NCBI RefSeq assembly: GCF_018131015.1 | Contig: NZ_JAFCJJ010000028.1 | Span: forward strand, 18,151-82,150 | Reading direction: 5' to 3' | From: Bradyrhizobium diazoefficiens | GTDB taxonomy: Bacteria > Pseudomonadota > Alphaproteobacteria > Rhizobiales > Xanthobacteraceae | Length of the DNA: 64,000 bases | Shown: positions 42,059 through 51,326 of the stretch, in pieces | Position numbering within the stretch: the first letter of the stretch is position 1 | How the letters are laid out: the number at the start of each line of letters is the position of its first letter | The notes under the pieces: model-generated | The model's input: the letters and a program-made list of their open reading frames with translations, nothing else | Told to the model about the DNA's origin: nothing | Database searches by the model: none | Translations under genes and position numbers: made by a program

Positions 42059-44095
42059 ATGGAGGCCGGCCAGCGATATCCAAAGCTGTTTGCCCCGCTG
42101 GATCTCGGCTTCACCAGGCTGAAGAACCGGGCGCTCATGGGCTCCATGCACACCGGGCTCGAAGAAGCCGAGAACGGATTTGCTCGGCAGGCCGCCTTCT
42201 TCGCCGAGCGCGCCCGGCACGGCGTCGGCATGATCATCACCGGGGGCATTCCGCCGAATGTCGAGGCCAGCGGCCACGGCATCAAGCTGTCGACCCCCGA
42301 AGAAGCCAACGAGCATCGCCAGATCACCGACGCGGTGCATGCCGCCGATCCCGACGTAAAAATCTGCCTCCAGATCCTGCATGCGGGCCCGCTCGCGCGC
42401 ACGCCGAACTGCGTCGCGCCCTCGGCAGTGAAGTCGCGGATCGCGGCCTACGTGCCGCGCGAGCTGGATGACGCGGGCATCGAAAAGCAGATCGCCGATT
42501 TCGCCAATTGCGCCGCGCTGGCAAGGTCAGCCGGATATGACGGCGTCGAGATCATCGGCTCGGCCGGCTATCTGATCTCGACCTTCCTGGTCGAGAAGAC
42601 CAACCGTCGCACCGATTGCTGGGGCGGTTCGTTCGAGAACCGCATGCGATTCCCGGTCGAGGTCATCAGGCGCGTTCGCGCCGCGGTCGGCAACGACTTC
42701 ATCGTGATCTTCCGCATCTCCGCGATGGACATGCTCGAAGGCGGGCTTGCCTGGGAGGAGGTCGTTGCGCTCGGCAAGGCGGTGGTTGCGGCCGGCGTCA
42801 ACATCGTCTCCACCCATTTCTGCTGGCACGAGGCCTTCGTGCCGACGATCGCCACCATGGTGCCCCGCGCGGCCTTCACCCAGGTGACCGGCCGGCTGCG
42901 CAGCGAGCTCGGCGTGCCCATGATCACGTCGAACCGCATCAACATGCCGCAGGTCGCCGAGGACGTTCTTGCGCGCGGCGATGCCGACATCGTCTCGATG
43001 GCGCGGCCGATGCTTGCGGATCCCGAGCTCGTGCGCAAGGCGGCCGAGGGACGCGAGGACGAGATCAACACCTGCATCGCCTGCAACCAGGCCTGCCTCG
43101 ACCACACCTTCACAGGCCGCATGGTCTCCTGCCTGGTCAATCCGCGCGCCTGCCACGAGACCGAGCTGAGCTCTGATCCGACGGGGGCGCCCAAGCGCAT
43201 TGCGGTCATCGGCGCCGGACCCGCGGGGCTCGCCTTCGCCACCACGGCGGCCGAGCGCGGCCACAAGGTCACCCTGTTCGAGGCCGGCTCCGAGATCGGC
43301 GGCCAGTTCAACCTCGCGCGGAAAATTCCGGGCAAGGAGGAGTTCGACGAAACCTTGCGCTACTTCCGTCGCATGATCGCGGTGCGCGGCGTCGAGCTGC
43401 GCCTCAACACGCGCGCCGACGTCGATGCGTTGAAGGCTGACGGCTTCGACGAGGTGATCGTGGCAACCGGCATCGAACCGCGCGTCCCTGACATCGAGGG
43501 GATCGATCATCCCAAGGTCGTCAGCTACATCGACGCCATTCGCGGCCGCCGCGAGATCGGGCGGAAGGTCGCCATCATGGGCGCCGGCGGCATCGGCTTC
43601 GATGTCGCCGAGCTCATCACCCATGCCGGCACGTCGGCCGCGCTGGACGTCGAGGCCTTCGCGCGGGAATGGGGTATCGACTTCAAGAACCATCCGCGCG
43701 GCGGCGTGACCGGCGTCAAGCCCGAGATCGCGAGCTCCGGCCGCGAAGTCTATCTGATGCAGCGCAAGTCCGACGCGCTCGGCCGCAATCTCGGTCGCAC
43801 CACCGGCTGGACGCATCGCCTGGTGCTGCAGCGGCGCGGCGTGCACATGGTGAGCGGCGTCGAATATCTCAGGATTGACGATGCCGGTCTGCACACCCGT
43901 ATCAACGGGGAGCCCCGGCTGTTCGACGTCGATACCGTTATCGTGTGTGCCGGGCAGACTTCGTTGCGCAAGCTCTACGACGAGCTAAGGGCGCATGGCG
44001 TCAAGGCGAGCCTCGTCGGCGGCGCCTTTGAGGCCCTCGAACTCGATGCCAAGCGCGCGATCGATCAGGCGACGCGGCTGGCCGCGGTGATCTGA
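42059..44095 (+). CDS. 2,4-dienoyl-CoA reductase-like flavin/Fe-S oxidoreductase
   Basis: A 678-residue protein like FadH/NADH:flavin oxidoreductases. Residues 1-330 form an FMN TIM barrel (LFAPLDLGFTRLKNRALMGS, THFCWHEAF). A 4Fe-4S motif follows at about 339-365 (CIACNQACLDHTFTGRMVSC then PRAC). Residues 380-678 are the FAD and NAD(P) domain, with IAVIGAGPAGLAFATTAAER and KVAIMGAGGIGFDVAEL. FadH reduces 2,4-dienoyl-CoA made during breakdown of unsaturated fatty acids. The ATG at 42059 follows GGGGAGGAAACCGCCTG. Downstream are the thiolase, SDR and other beta-oxidation genes. It could also act on other enoyl or enone substrates. Confidence 0.9.
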   Translation: MEAGQRYPKLFAPLDLGFTRLKNRALMGSMHTGLEEAENGFARQAAFFAERARHGVGMIITGGIPPNVEASGHGIKLSTPEEANEHRQITDAVHAADPDVKICLQILHAGPLARTPNCVAPSAVKSRIAAYVPRELDDAGIEKQIADFANCAALARSAGYDGVEIIGSAGYLISTFLVEKTNRRTDCWGGSFENRMRFPVEVIRRVRAAVGNDFIVIFRISAMDMLEGGLAWEEVVALGKAVVAAGVNIVSTHFCWHEAFVPTIATMVPRAAFTQVTGRLRSELGVPMITSNRINMPQVAEDVLARGDADIVSMARPMLADPELVRKAAEGREDEINTCIACNQACLDHTFTGRMVSCLVNPRACHETELSSDPTGAPKRIAVIGAGPAGLAFATTAAERGHKVTLFEAGSEIGGQFNLARKIPGKEEFDETLRYFRRMIAVRGVELRLNTRADVDALKADGFDEVIVATGIEPRVPDIEGIDHPKVVSYIDAIRGRREIGRKVAIMGAGGIGFDVAELITHAGTSAALDVEAFAREWGIDFKNHPRGGVTGVKPEIASSGREVYLMQRKSDALGRNLGRTTGWTHRLVLQRRGVHMVSGVEYLRIDDAGLHTRINGEPRLFDVDTVIVCAGQTSLRKLYDELRAHGVKASLVGGAFEALELDAKRAIDQATRLAAVI

Positions 44096-44154
44096 TGCAT
44101 CGCGCTTGGCAGGGATGCGTGTGCGTGTGGAAAACTCTAACTGAGGTGTGAGCG

Positions 44155-44529
44155 ATGGGACGACGTTCTGAGAAGCTGATGCAAGGAAGCCTGGCGGGCA
44201 CGGAAACTGCGCATGTGATCCAGGTCGTATCGCGCGCATTCGACATTCTGCGCTGCTTTGAGAGCCCGGAGATGCGCCTGGGCAATCGCGACATCGCCGA
44301 CCGCTGTGGCCTGCCGCGATCGACGGTCTCGCGCCTCATGTTCACGCTGACCCGGATCGGCCAGCTGATCTACCTGCCGCAGGAGCAGAAATACGCTCTC
44401 GGCCCCAATGGCATCGCGCTCGGTGCCTCGCTGTTTGCCGAGAGCTGCGACACGCCGGTGCGTGCCGGTGAGCAGGAACGCCACGCGAGCACAAGCGTCC
44501 GCATGACGGCGGATCAGTTCGCGCTCTGA
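44155..44529 (+). pseudogene. Truncated IclR-family regulator
   Basis: A 124-residue product that contains only the N-terminal winged helix of an IclR regulator: VIQVVSRAFDILRCFESPE, LGNRDIADRCGLPRSTVSRL and QEQKYALGPNGIALGASLF. Full IclR proteins are about 250-270 residues and have a C-terminal ligand-binding domain; here the sequence after LFAES turns to an unrelated tail (GEQERHASTSVRMTAD) and stops. A deletion or frame loss is likely. It could be a dominant DNA-binding fragment, but a pseudogene is more likely. It lies between the reductase gene and the thiolase operon it may once have controlled. Confidence 0.72.
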
Positions 44530-44589
44530 TTTCGAAAAATCGGCGCCGCTGCCTACTCAAGCATGAACGTTCGAAACGAAGGAAATCGC

Positions 44590-45840
44590 ATGTCTGAAGC
44601 CTACATCATCGACGCCGTTCGCACGCCGCGAGGCATCGGCAAGCCGGGAAAGGGAGCGCTGTCGCACCTGCATCCGCAGCAACTGGCCGCAACGGTGCTC
44701 AAGGCACTCAAGGAGCGCAACAAGCTCGACACCTCGACCGTCGATGACATCATCTGGTCGACCTCGACCCAGGAAGGCAAGCAGGGCGGCGATCTCGGGC
44801 GCATGTCGGCGCTCGCGGCCGGATATGACATCAACGCCAGCGGCACGACGCTGGATCGCTTCTGCGGCGGTGGCATCACCTCCGTCAACCTGGCGGCCGC
44901 TTCCATCATGTCGGGCATGGAGGATTGCGTCATCGCCGGCGGCACCGAGATGATGAGCTATCAGCAGGTTCTGGCCGCCGAGCGCTCCAAGGCGGGGCAG
45001 CCGGCGCGGATGATGGGGTCCGGCAACGCGGTGCTCGACGCCATCCACCCGCAATCCCATCAGGGTGTCTGCGGCGACGCCATCGCGACCAAGGAGGGCA
45101 TCAGCCGGGAGGCTTGCGATGCCCTGGCCCTGGTCAGCCAACAGCGCGCCAAGCGGGCGATCGATGAAGGCCGCTTCGCCAAATCGGTGGTTCCCGTCCT
45201 GAACGACGACGGCAGTGTCGCCCTCGATCGCGAGGAATTCCCGCGCCCCGAGACCACGGCCGAAGGCCTTGCCGGACTGAAGCCCAGCTTCGAGCAGATC
45301 GCCGAGTTCGATCTCGGCAACGGCTCGACCTTCAAGAAGCAGATCCAGCGCCGCTACCCGGACCTGCAGTGGAAGGGCGTGCATCATGCCGGCAACAGCT
45401 CGGGCGTGGTGGACGGCGCCGCCGCGGTCCTGATCACCTCGAAGCAATATGCCGAGAAGCACGGCCTCAAGCCGCGCGGCCGGATCGTGGCCTATGCCAA
45501 CCAGGGTGACGACCCGACGCTGATGCTGAACGCGCCCGTTCCTGCCGCCAAGAAGGTTCTCGCCAAGGCCGGCCTGACCAAGAAGGACATCGACGTCTGG
45601 GAGATCAACGAGGCCTTCGCGGTCGTCGCCGAGAAGTTCATCCGCGACCTCGATCTTGATCGTTCCAAGGTCAACATCAATGGCGGCTCCATCGCGCTCG
45701 GCCACCCCATCGGCGCGACCGGATCGATCCTGATCGGCACCGCGCTCGACGAGCTCGAGCGCAGCGGCGGACGCTACGGCCTCGTCACCATGTGCGCCGC
45801 CGGCGGCATGGCGCCGGCCATCATCATCGAACGCATCTGA
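44590..45840 (+). CDS. Acetyl-CoA acyltransferase (thiolase)
   Basis: A 416-residue thiolase catalysing the last step of beta-oxidation. The start at 44590 (MSEAYIIDAVRTPRG) follows GAAGGAAATCGC. Active-site Cys92 is in LDRFCGGGITSV, the HPIG motif His is in LGHPIGATGS, and the second Cys is in VTMCAAGGMAPA; NEAFAVV is also present. It starts an operon of four genes with gaps of 17, 28 and 120 bases (SDR, hydratase, dehydrogenase), which together make a beta-oxidation spiral. Confidence 0.95.
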   Translation: MSEAYIIDAVRTPRGIGKPGKGALSHLHPQQLAATVLKALKERNKLDTSTVDDIIWSTSTQEGKQGGDLGRMSALAAGYDINASGTTLDRFCGGGITSVNLAAASIMSGMEDCVIAGGTEMMSYQQVLAAERSKAGQPARMMGSGNAVLDAIHPQSHQGVCGDAIATKEGISREACDALALVSQQRAKRAIDEGRFAKSVVPVLNDDGSVALDREEFPRPETTAEGLAGLKPSFEQIAEFDLGNGSTFKKQIQRRYPDLQWKGVHHAGNSSGVVDGAAAVLITSKQYAEKHGLKPRGRIVAYANQGDDPTLMLNAPVPAAKKVLAKAGLTKKDIDVWEINEAFAVVAEKFIRDLDLDRSKVNINGGSIALGHPIGATGSILIGTALDELERSGGRYGLVTMCAAGGMAPAIIIERI

Positions 45841-45857
45841 CAAAAGAGGATACTGTC

Positions 45858-46640
45858 ATGAAACTCGATTCATCGATCGTCGCCGTCGTCACCGGCGGCG
45901 CATCCGGCCTCGGCGCGGCCACCGCGCGAGCACTCGCTGCGCAGGGCGTGAAGGTCGCGATCTTCGACTTCAACGTGGAGAAGGGCGAAGCCGTCGCCAA
46001 GGAAATCGGCGGCGTATTCTGCAAGGTCGACGTCACCTCCGACGAGCAGGTCGATGCGGCCTTCGCCAAGGCCCGCGCCGCGTTCGGCCAGGAGCGCATC
46101 CTGGTGAACTGCGCCGGCACTGGCAACGCAGTGAAGACCGCCGGCCGCGACAAGACCACCGGCGAGCCCACCCACTTCCCGCTCGATGCCTTCAACCGCA
46201 TCATCCAGATCAACCTCGTCGGCACCTTCCGCTGCATCGCCAAGTCGGCGAAGGGCATGCTGTCGCTGGCCCCGCTCGCGGACGGCGAGCGCGGCGCGAT
46301 CGTCAACACCGCATCGGTCGCGGCCGAAGACGGCCAGATGGGGCAGGCGGCCTATTCGGCCTCCAAGGGCGGCGTCGTCGGCATGACCCTGCCGATCGCG
46401 CGCGACCTGATGAACGAGGGCATCCGCGTCAACACCATCCTGCCCGGCATCTTCAACACGCCGCTGCTGCAGGGCGCCCCGGAGAACGTCAAGGCCGCGC
46501 TCAGCGCATCGGTGCCGTTCCCGAAGCGCCTCGGCCTGCCGGAGGAATATGCCCAGCTCGCGCTGACCATGATCACCAACGGCTACTTCAACGGCGAGGA
46601 CGTCCGCCTCGACGGCGCCATCCGCATGGCCCCGCGCTAG
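45858..46640 (+). CDS. SDR-type 3-hydroxyacyl-CoA dehydrogenase (HSD17B10-like)
   Basis: A 260-residue short-chain dehydrogenase. The Rossmann motif is VVTGGASGLGAAT, the NCAG is present (ILVNCAGTGNA), and the catalytic residues lie in IVNTASVAAEDG and YSASKGGVVGMT (YxxxK). The PVxDGAxxM-like end and the overall pattern match type-2 3-hydroxyacyl-CoA dehydrogenase, which oxidises 3-hydroxyacyl-CoA with NAD. It follows the thiolase by 17 bases. A branched or hydroxylated acyl-CoA is a possible substrate. Confidence 0.9.
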   Translation: MKLDSSIVAVVTGGASGLGAATARALAAQGVKVAIFDFNVEKGEAVAKEIGGVFCKVDVTSDEQVDAAFAKARAAFGQERILVNCAGTGNAVKTAGRDKTTGEPTHFPLDAFNRIIQINLVGTFRCIAKSAKGMLSLAPLADGERGAIVNTASVAAEDGQMGQAAYSASKGGVVGMTLPIARDLMNEGIRVNTILPGIFNTPLLQGAPENVKAALSASVPFPKRLGLPEEYAQLALTMITNGYFNGEDVRLDGAIRMAPR

Positions 46641-46668
46641 GCGATCGGACGCAGGGGAGTAGCAAGCA

Positions 46669-47436
46669 ATGTCCGAAGAAGCTCCGGTCCTGACCGAAGT
46701 CCGCGGGCCGATTCTGATCATCACGCTGAACCGGCCGGAAGCCAAGAACGCCGCCAACCTCGCCATGTCCAGGGGCGTGGCGGCGGCGCTCGACCGGCTC
46801 GACGCCGACGATGCGCTCACGGTCGGCATCATCACCGGCGCCGGCGGTACGTTCTGCTCGGGCATGGACCTCAAGGGGTTCTTGAAGGGCGAGCGGCCGT
46901 CGATCCCGGGCCGGGGCTTTGCCGGCATCACCGAGGCGCCGCTGAAGAAGCCGGTGATTGCGGCCGTTGACGGCTACGCACTCGCCGGCGGGATGGAGGT
47001 CGCGCTGTCCTGCGACATGATCGTCGCCAACCGCAACGCCAAGTTCGGGATCCCCGAGGTGAAGCGCGGTCTGGCGGCGGCGGCAGGCGGGCTGACGCGG
47101 ATGCCGCGCCAGATGCCGTATCGCGTGGCGATGGAGTTCGCGCTGACCGGCGAGTTCTTCGGCGCGGAGCGCGCCTATGAGCTCGGCATCATCAACCGCG
47201 TCACCGACGGCCCGGCTCTCGACGCCGCGCTCGAGCTTGCATCGAAGATCGGCGCCAACGGCCCGCTCGCGGTGAAGGCCTCCAAGCAGGTGATCGTCGA
47301 ATCCCGGCTCTGGCCGGACGATCAGATGTGGAAGAAGCAGCAGGAGATCGTCGCTTCCGTCTTCACATCGGAGGACGCTCGCGAGGGCGCGGCTGCCTTT
47401 GCGGAGAAGCGCGCGCCGAACTGGAAGGGCAAGTGA
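46669..47436 (+). CDS. Enoyl-CoA hydratase/isomerase
   Basis: A 255-residue crotonase-family protein. The acyl-CoA site appears in TVGIITGAGGTFCSGMDLKGF and the oxyanion hole glycines in AVDGYALAGGMEVALSCDM; a Glu sits in IPEVKRGLAAAAGGL, at the position of a catalytic Glu. It is the third gene of the operon. Hydration of 2-enoyl-CoA is the probable reaction, feeding the SDR and thiolase. Confidence 0.92.
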   Translation: MSEEAPVLTEVRGPILIITLNRPEAKNAANLAMSRGVAAALDRLDADDALTVGIITGAGGTFCSGMDLKGFLKGERPSIPGRGFAGITEAPLKKPVIAAVDGYALAGGMEVALSCDMIVANRNAKFGIPEVKRGLAAAAGGLTRMPRQMPYRVAMEFALTGEFFGAERAYELGIINRVTDGPALDAALELASKIGANGPLAVKASKQVIVESRLWPDDQMWKKQQEIVASVFTSEDAREGAAAFAEKRAPNWKGK

Positions 47437-47556
47437 AGCATTGCTTGCCTCGATAAGGGAGCCTCGGTTCTGAATTCAGTCAGAATCGACGCTCCAAGTT
47501 TTTGTGCCGATGCCGCTGCACGCCGGCCGGTATCCACGTCGCAGCCATTGGGTGAG

Positions 47557-48720
47557 ATGATGCGCAGCTTTACCGAAGACCAGGTCATCTTCCGCGATGC
47601 CTACAGAAAATTCATCAATAGCGAGATCGCGCCCCACATGGAGGAATGGCGGGACGCCGGCATCGTCGATCGCAGCGCTTTCAAGAAGGCCGGCGACATC
47701 GGCTTCCTGATGATCTGGCCCGAGGAGAAGTACGGCGGAATGGGCGATGCCGACTTCCGCTACGAGCAGATCATCATCGAGGAGACCGCGCGCGCCGGCT
47801 GCAAGGGCTGGTTCAACACGCTGCACAGCCGCCTGGTCGGCTCCTATTTCAAGCGCTTCGGCACCGACGAGCAACGGGACCGGTTCCTGCCCAAATGCGT
47901 CAGCGGCGAGACGATCCTTGCCATCGCCATGACCGAGCCCGGCGCGGGCTCGGATCTCGCAGGCATGCGGACGACGGCGGAGGACAAGGGCGATCATTTC
48001 CTGCTCAACGGCTCGAAGACCTATATCTCCAACGGCATCAATTCCGACGTGGTGATCGTGGCGGCGCGGCTCGCGGGGGCCGAAAAGAAGCACGCCATGG
48101 TGCTCCTGATCGTCGAGCCGGGCATGGAAGGCTTTGAGCGCGGTCGCAATCTCAAGAAGATGGGCATGCCGGCGCAGGATACGGCCGAGCTGTTCTTCCA
48201 GAACGTGAAGGTCCCCAAGGCCAACGTCCTCGGCGAGCCCGGCAAGGGCTTTTACTATCTGATGGAGGGCCTGGCCGAGGAGCGGCTGATCTCCGCGGTC
48301 GGCTCGATCTCCAACGGCCGCAAGGCGTTCGATATCACGCGCACCTATGTCATGGAGCGCAAGCTGTTCGGCAAGCCGCTCGCCGAGCAGCAGAACACCC
48401 AGTTCCGCATGGCGGAGATGGATGCCGAGCTCGACCTCGTGCAGATCTATGTCGACCACTGCGTGGCCGAGCACAATGCGGGACGGCTGACCAGCAATAT
48501 GGGCGCCAAGGCCAAGATGATGGCATCGGAAGTCGAATGGAAGATGCTCGATCTCGGCGTGCAGCTCCATGGCGGCGCGGGATACATGGACGAATACCCG
48601 ATCAGCCGCATGTTCACGGATGCGCGCGTGAACCGAATTCTGGCGGGAAGCTCCGAAGTGATGCGGCTCATCATCGGCCGCGATGTCTTCTCGGATAACT
48701 ACAAGAGCATTCTGCAGTAA
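47557..48720 (+). CDS. Acyl-CoA dehydrogenase
   Basis: A 387-residue FAD-dependent dehydrogenase starting at 47557 (MMRSFTEDQ) after GGGTGAG; a second ATG follows directly. Motifs: IAMTEPGAGSDLAGMRT (FAD/substrate binding), FLLNGSKTYISNGI, RLISAVGSISNGRKAF, and the C-terminal LHGGAGYMDEYPISRMFTDA and ILAGSSEVMRLIIGRD, where Glu is the likely catalytic base. It starts the beta-oxidation round by making 2-enoyl-CoA. The gap of 120 bases after the hydratase gene may hold a weak internal promoter. Confidence 0.93.
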   Translation: MMRSFTEDQVIFRDAYRKFINSEIAPHMEEWRDAGIVDRSAFKKAGDIGFLMIWPEEKYGGMGDADFRYEQIIIEETARAGCKGWFNTLHSRLVGSYFKRFGTDEQRDRFLPKCVSGETILAIAMTEPGAGSDLAGMRTTAEDKGDHFLLNGSKTYISNGINSDVVIVAARLAGAEKKHAMVLLIVEPGMEGFERGRNLKKMGMPAQDTAELFFQNVKVPKANVLGEPGKGFYYLMEGLAEERLISAVGSISNGRKAFDITRTYVMERKLFGKPLAEQQNTQFRMAEMDAELDLVQIYVDHCVAEHNAGRLTSNMGAKAKMMASEVEWKMLDLGVQLHGGAGYMDEYPISRMFTDARVNRILAGSSEVMRLIIGRDVFSDNYKSILQ

Positions 48721-48723
48721 CCC

Positions 48724-48754
48724 GAGCGCGCCCGCGACACTGCCGCGGGCGCTC
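48724..48754. terminator. Hairpin between convergent operons
   Basis: GCCCGCG (48730-48736) pairs with CGCGGGC (48744-48750), extended by GAGC/GCTC after a two-base bulge. It lies just after the dehydrogenase stop (48720) and before the stop of the minus-strand binding-protein gene (48772). Confidence 0.55.
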
Positions 48755-48771
48755 TCGATGGTTTCCTCGCG

Positions 48772-49977
48772 TCAGCTCCCAAAGCTCTCCCAGTTCTTGC
48801 CGTTGAAGCGTTCCAGCGTCATGAACTTCACGACGCGGTAGTCGGTCGGGCTGGTGTTGATGAGACTGCCCGCCAGCAGTCCGGGATTGCGGAAATCCTT
48901 CAGATTGGCGGCCTGGCGCATGATGTTCTCGCGGGTCAGGTCGTCGCCGCACTGGCGCAGCACCTGCACCAGCATCTGGCTGAAGGTCCATCCCGAGAGG
49001 AAGAAGGTGTCGGACGCATTGGCGTTCGGCATGTATTCCTTGAGCCATTCGTAGAACGGCTTCAGCTCCGGATCGTTCTGCCAGCGCGGGTCAGACGGGT
49101 CCTTCATGTAGCGCACGGTCTTGATGCCGGCGCAGCGTTCGAGGCCCGCAGGGATCAAGGTCGCGCTCATCGAGGCCGAGCCCGAATGCAGGTAGGTGTC
49201 GGGCTGCCAGCTCAGCTCGTAGATCTTGCGGATCGCCTGGGCCGCCTGTTTGGCATAGGCAAACAGCATCACGGTGTCGGCGCCGGCCGACTTCAGCTTG
49301 ACGATCTGTGAATCGATCGTCGGATCGGTCGGGGTAAAACTCTCGGTCGCGATGATCGCCGAGGCCTTGGCGCCCAGGCCGTCTGTCAGTCCGGACAGCA
49401 TCTCCTTGCCGAAATCGTCGTACTGGTAGATCACGCCGATCTTTGGATTCTGGTTCACGGCCAGGATCTGCTTGCCGAAGAACGTGCCCTCCGAGCGCAA
49501 GGTCGGCTGAAAGCCGATGGTCCATGGAAACTTTTCCGGATTGGCGAACTGCTCGGAGCCGGCGGCGACGAAGAGCTGCGGCACCTTGTGCGAATTCAGG
49601 TAGGAGCGGGTGGCGAGATTGAGCGGCGTGCCGAGCATGCCGAACATCACGGCGACCTCGTCCTGCTCGACCAGGCGGCGGGTCTGCTCGACCGCCTTCG
49701 GCGGGCTGTAGCCGTCGTCGAGCGAGATGAAGTTGATCTTGCGGCCGTTGATGCCGCCGCGATCGTTGATCGCCTTGAAATAGGCGGCTTCGGCCTGGCC
49801 GAGCTGGCCGTAGGCCGAGGCCGGGCCGCTATAGGCGATGGTCTGGCCGACCTTGATCTCGGTGTCGGTGACGCCGGGGCCGTATTTCTTCTCGGCCCGG
49901 GCGGATTTCGGAGCCAGCGTGGTGGCGAGTGTAGCAAGCGAGGCGAGCGTGATCGTTCGCCGAGAGAATTCCGGCAT
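48772..49977 (-). CDS. Solute-binding protein of branched-chain amino acid type (second copy)
   Basis: A 401-residue periplasmic protein; the start at 49977 follows AAGGAGGACACC. The N-terminus carries an RR pair and a hydrophobic stretch (FSRRTITLASLATLATTLAP), a possible Tat-type signal. The type I binding fold shows in IKVGQTIAYSGPASAYGQLG, INDRGGINGRKINFISLDDG, IGVIYQYDDFGKEMLSG and LTRENIMRQAANLKD. It is similar to the proteins at 38629 and 54460. It lies downstream of the acyl-CoA dehydrogenase and is the probable last gene of the TetR-kinase operon. Confidence 0.92.
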   Translation of the reverse strand: MPEFSRRTITLASLATLATTLAPKSARAEKKYGPGVTDTEIKVGQTIAYSGPASAYGQLGQAEAAYFKAINDRGGINGRKINFISLDDGYSPPKAVEQTRRLVEQDEVAVMFGMLGTPLNLATRSYLNSHKVPQLFVAAGSEQFANPEKFPWTIGFQPTLRSEGTFFGKQILAVNQNPKIGVIYQYDDFGKEMLSGLTDGLGAKASAIIATESFTPTDPTIDSQIVKLKSAGADTVMLFAYAKQAAQAIRKIYELSWQPDTYLHSGSASMSATLIPAGLERCAGIKTVRYMKDPSDPRWQNDPELKPFYEWLKEYMPNANASDTFFLSGWTFSQMLVQVLRQCGDDLTRENIMRQAANLKDFRNPGLLAGSLINTSPTDYRVVKFMTLERFNGKNWESFGS

Positions 49978-50005
49978 GGTGTCCTCCTTGTGCTTCCCTA
50001 CGTCG

Positions 50006-50032
50006 TCCGCCCGCGCCGTTCGCGCGGGCGGA
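50006..50032 (-). terminator. Hairpin between dehydrogenase and binding-protein genes
   Basis: TCCGCCCGCGC (50006-50016) and GCGCGGGCGGA (50022-50032) are perfect 11-base arms around CGTTC. No T-run follows on the minus strand, so it could be a partial terminator or an mRNA-stabilising element within the operon. Confidence 0.5.
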
Positions 50033-50039
50033 TCTGGTT

Positions 50040-51320
50040 TCAGGCCCTCTTGTTGGGACCCATGAAACCAAACAGATAACCCGCCACCTTGCGCATCTGG
50101 ATCTCCTCGGAGCCTTCGGTGATCCGGTAGCGGCGGTGATGGCGGTAGATGTGCTCGAAGGCCTTGTGGCGCGAATAGCCGATGCCACCGTGCACCTGCA
50201 TGGCGCGGTCGGCCGCCTCGCAGCAGAGCCGGTTGGCCCAGTAGTTACACATCGAGACCTTGTCCGAGAGCCGCTTCTCGACCTCGGGATGGGGCATGCT
50301 GTCCATCTCCCAGGCCGTCTTGCGTATCAGCAGGCGAAGCATCTCGATCTGGGTGGCGAGCTCGACCAGCGGGAACTGGATGCCCTGGTTGACCGACAGC
50401 GGCTTGCCGAACGGCTTGCGCTGGTTCGCGTATTTGACGCTCTCGTTGACGCAGTAGGCAGCGGCACCCAGCGAGCTTGCCGCCTGCCGGATGCGGTTCT
50501 CGTGCACGAAGGCCTGCGCCAGCGCCAGCCCGCGGTCGATCTGTCCGAACATGGCGCTCTCGGGCACCCAGACGTTCGTGAAGCTGACGCGGGGATGATC
50601 CGTCGGCATGTTGAAGGTCCACATGTACTCCTCGACCTTCACGCCCGGCGAATTGGCCGGCACGAGAAACGCCGTGATGCCCCTGGCGTCGCCATCCTGG
50701 CCGCTGGTGCGGGCGAACAGGCAGCAGTGCGAGGCGGTGTGCATGCCCGTCGTCCACATCTTCTCGCCATTGATCAGCCAGCCGACGACGCCGTCGCGGG
50801 TCTCGCGGACCGCGCGCGTCTCCATATGGGTGGCGTCCGAGCCATGATGCGGCTCGGTGAGACCGAAGGTGACGCGGATCTTGCGGTCCAGCGAGCCGCG
50901 GATGAATTTTTCCTTCTGCTCCGGCGTGCCGAAATCGCGCAGCATCACGATGAAGGGGAAGTTGCCGACCACGGAATGCTCGTTCTGCAGGTCGTTGTGC
51001 AGGCCGAGGCCCTGGGTCGCGAGATGCTCGCGGATCACGGCCATCCAGAGATTGCCGCCGCCCTGGCCGCCGAACTCCTTGGGCAGCGAGAAGCGGAAGA
51101 AGCCGGCCTTGTCGGCCAGCGCCTTGGCCTTCTCTAGCAGGGCTTCCCATTCCGGGCGGGGCAGGCCGTCCTTGTCGAAATCGGTGCGCGCCCATTCGCG
51201 GCGATGATCGAAGAAGCGCTCATTGTCGTCCTGCGCCTGCAGCGGCTTGATCTCGGCCTGAACGAAGGCGTCGATCTTGGCGAGATAGTCGACGAGATCC
51301 TTGGGGATACTGAAATCCAT
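50040..51320 (-). CDS. Acyl-CoA dehydrogenase, LvaC/ACAD10-11-like
   Basis: A 426-residue acyl-CoA dehydrogenase-fold protein. Motifs: KEFGGQGGGNLWMAVIREHL, GLTEPHHGSDATHMETRAV, WLINGEKMWTTGMHTAS, QVHGGIGYSRHKAFEHIYR and RITEGSEEIQMRKVAGYLF. It lies six bases after the DUF6285 gene and after an APH-type kinase, the same order as lvaA-lvaB-lvaC of Pseudomonas putida. In that system the LvaC-type enzyme acts on phosphorylated 4-hydroxyacyl-CoA to give 3-hydroxyacyl-CoA. The enzyme could also be an ordinary dehydrogenase; the gene order is the main argument. Confidence 0.88.
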   Translation of the reverse strand: MDFSIPKDLVDYLAKIDAFVQAEIKPLQAQDDNERFFDHRREWARTDFDKDGLPRPEWEALLEKAKALADKAGFFRFSLPKEFGGQGGGNLWMAVIREHLATQGLGLHNDLQNEHSVVGNFPFIVMLRDFGTPEQKEKFIRGSLDRKIRVTFGLTEPHHGSDATHMETRAVRETRDGVVGWLINGEKMWTTGMHTASHCCLFARTSGQDGDARGITAFLVPANSPGVKVEEYMWTFNMPTDHPRVSFTNVWVPESAMFGQIDRGLALAQAFVHENRIRQAASSLGAAAYCVNESVKYANQRKPFGKPLSVNQGIQFPLVELATQIEMLRLLIRKTAWEMDSMPHPEVEKRLSDKVSMCNYWANRLCCEAADRAMQVHGGIGYSRHKAFEHIYRHHRRYRITEGSEEIQMRKVAGYLFGFMGPNKRA

Positions 51321-51326
51321 CGCTGA

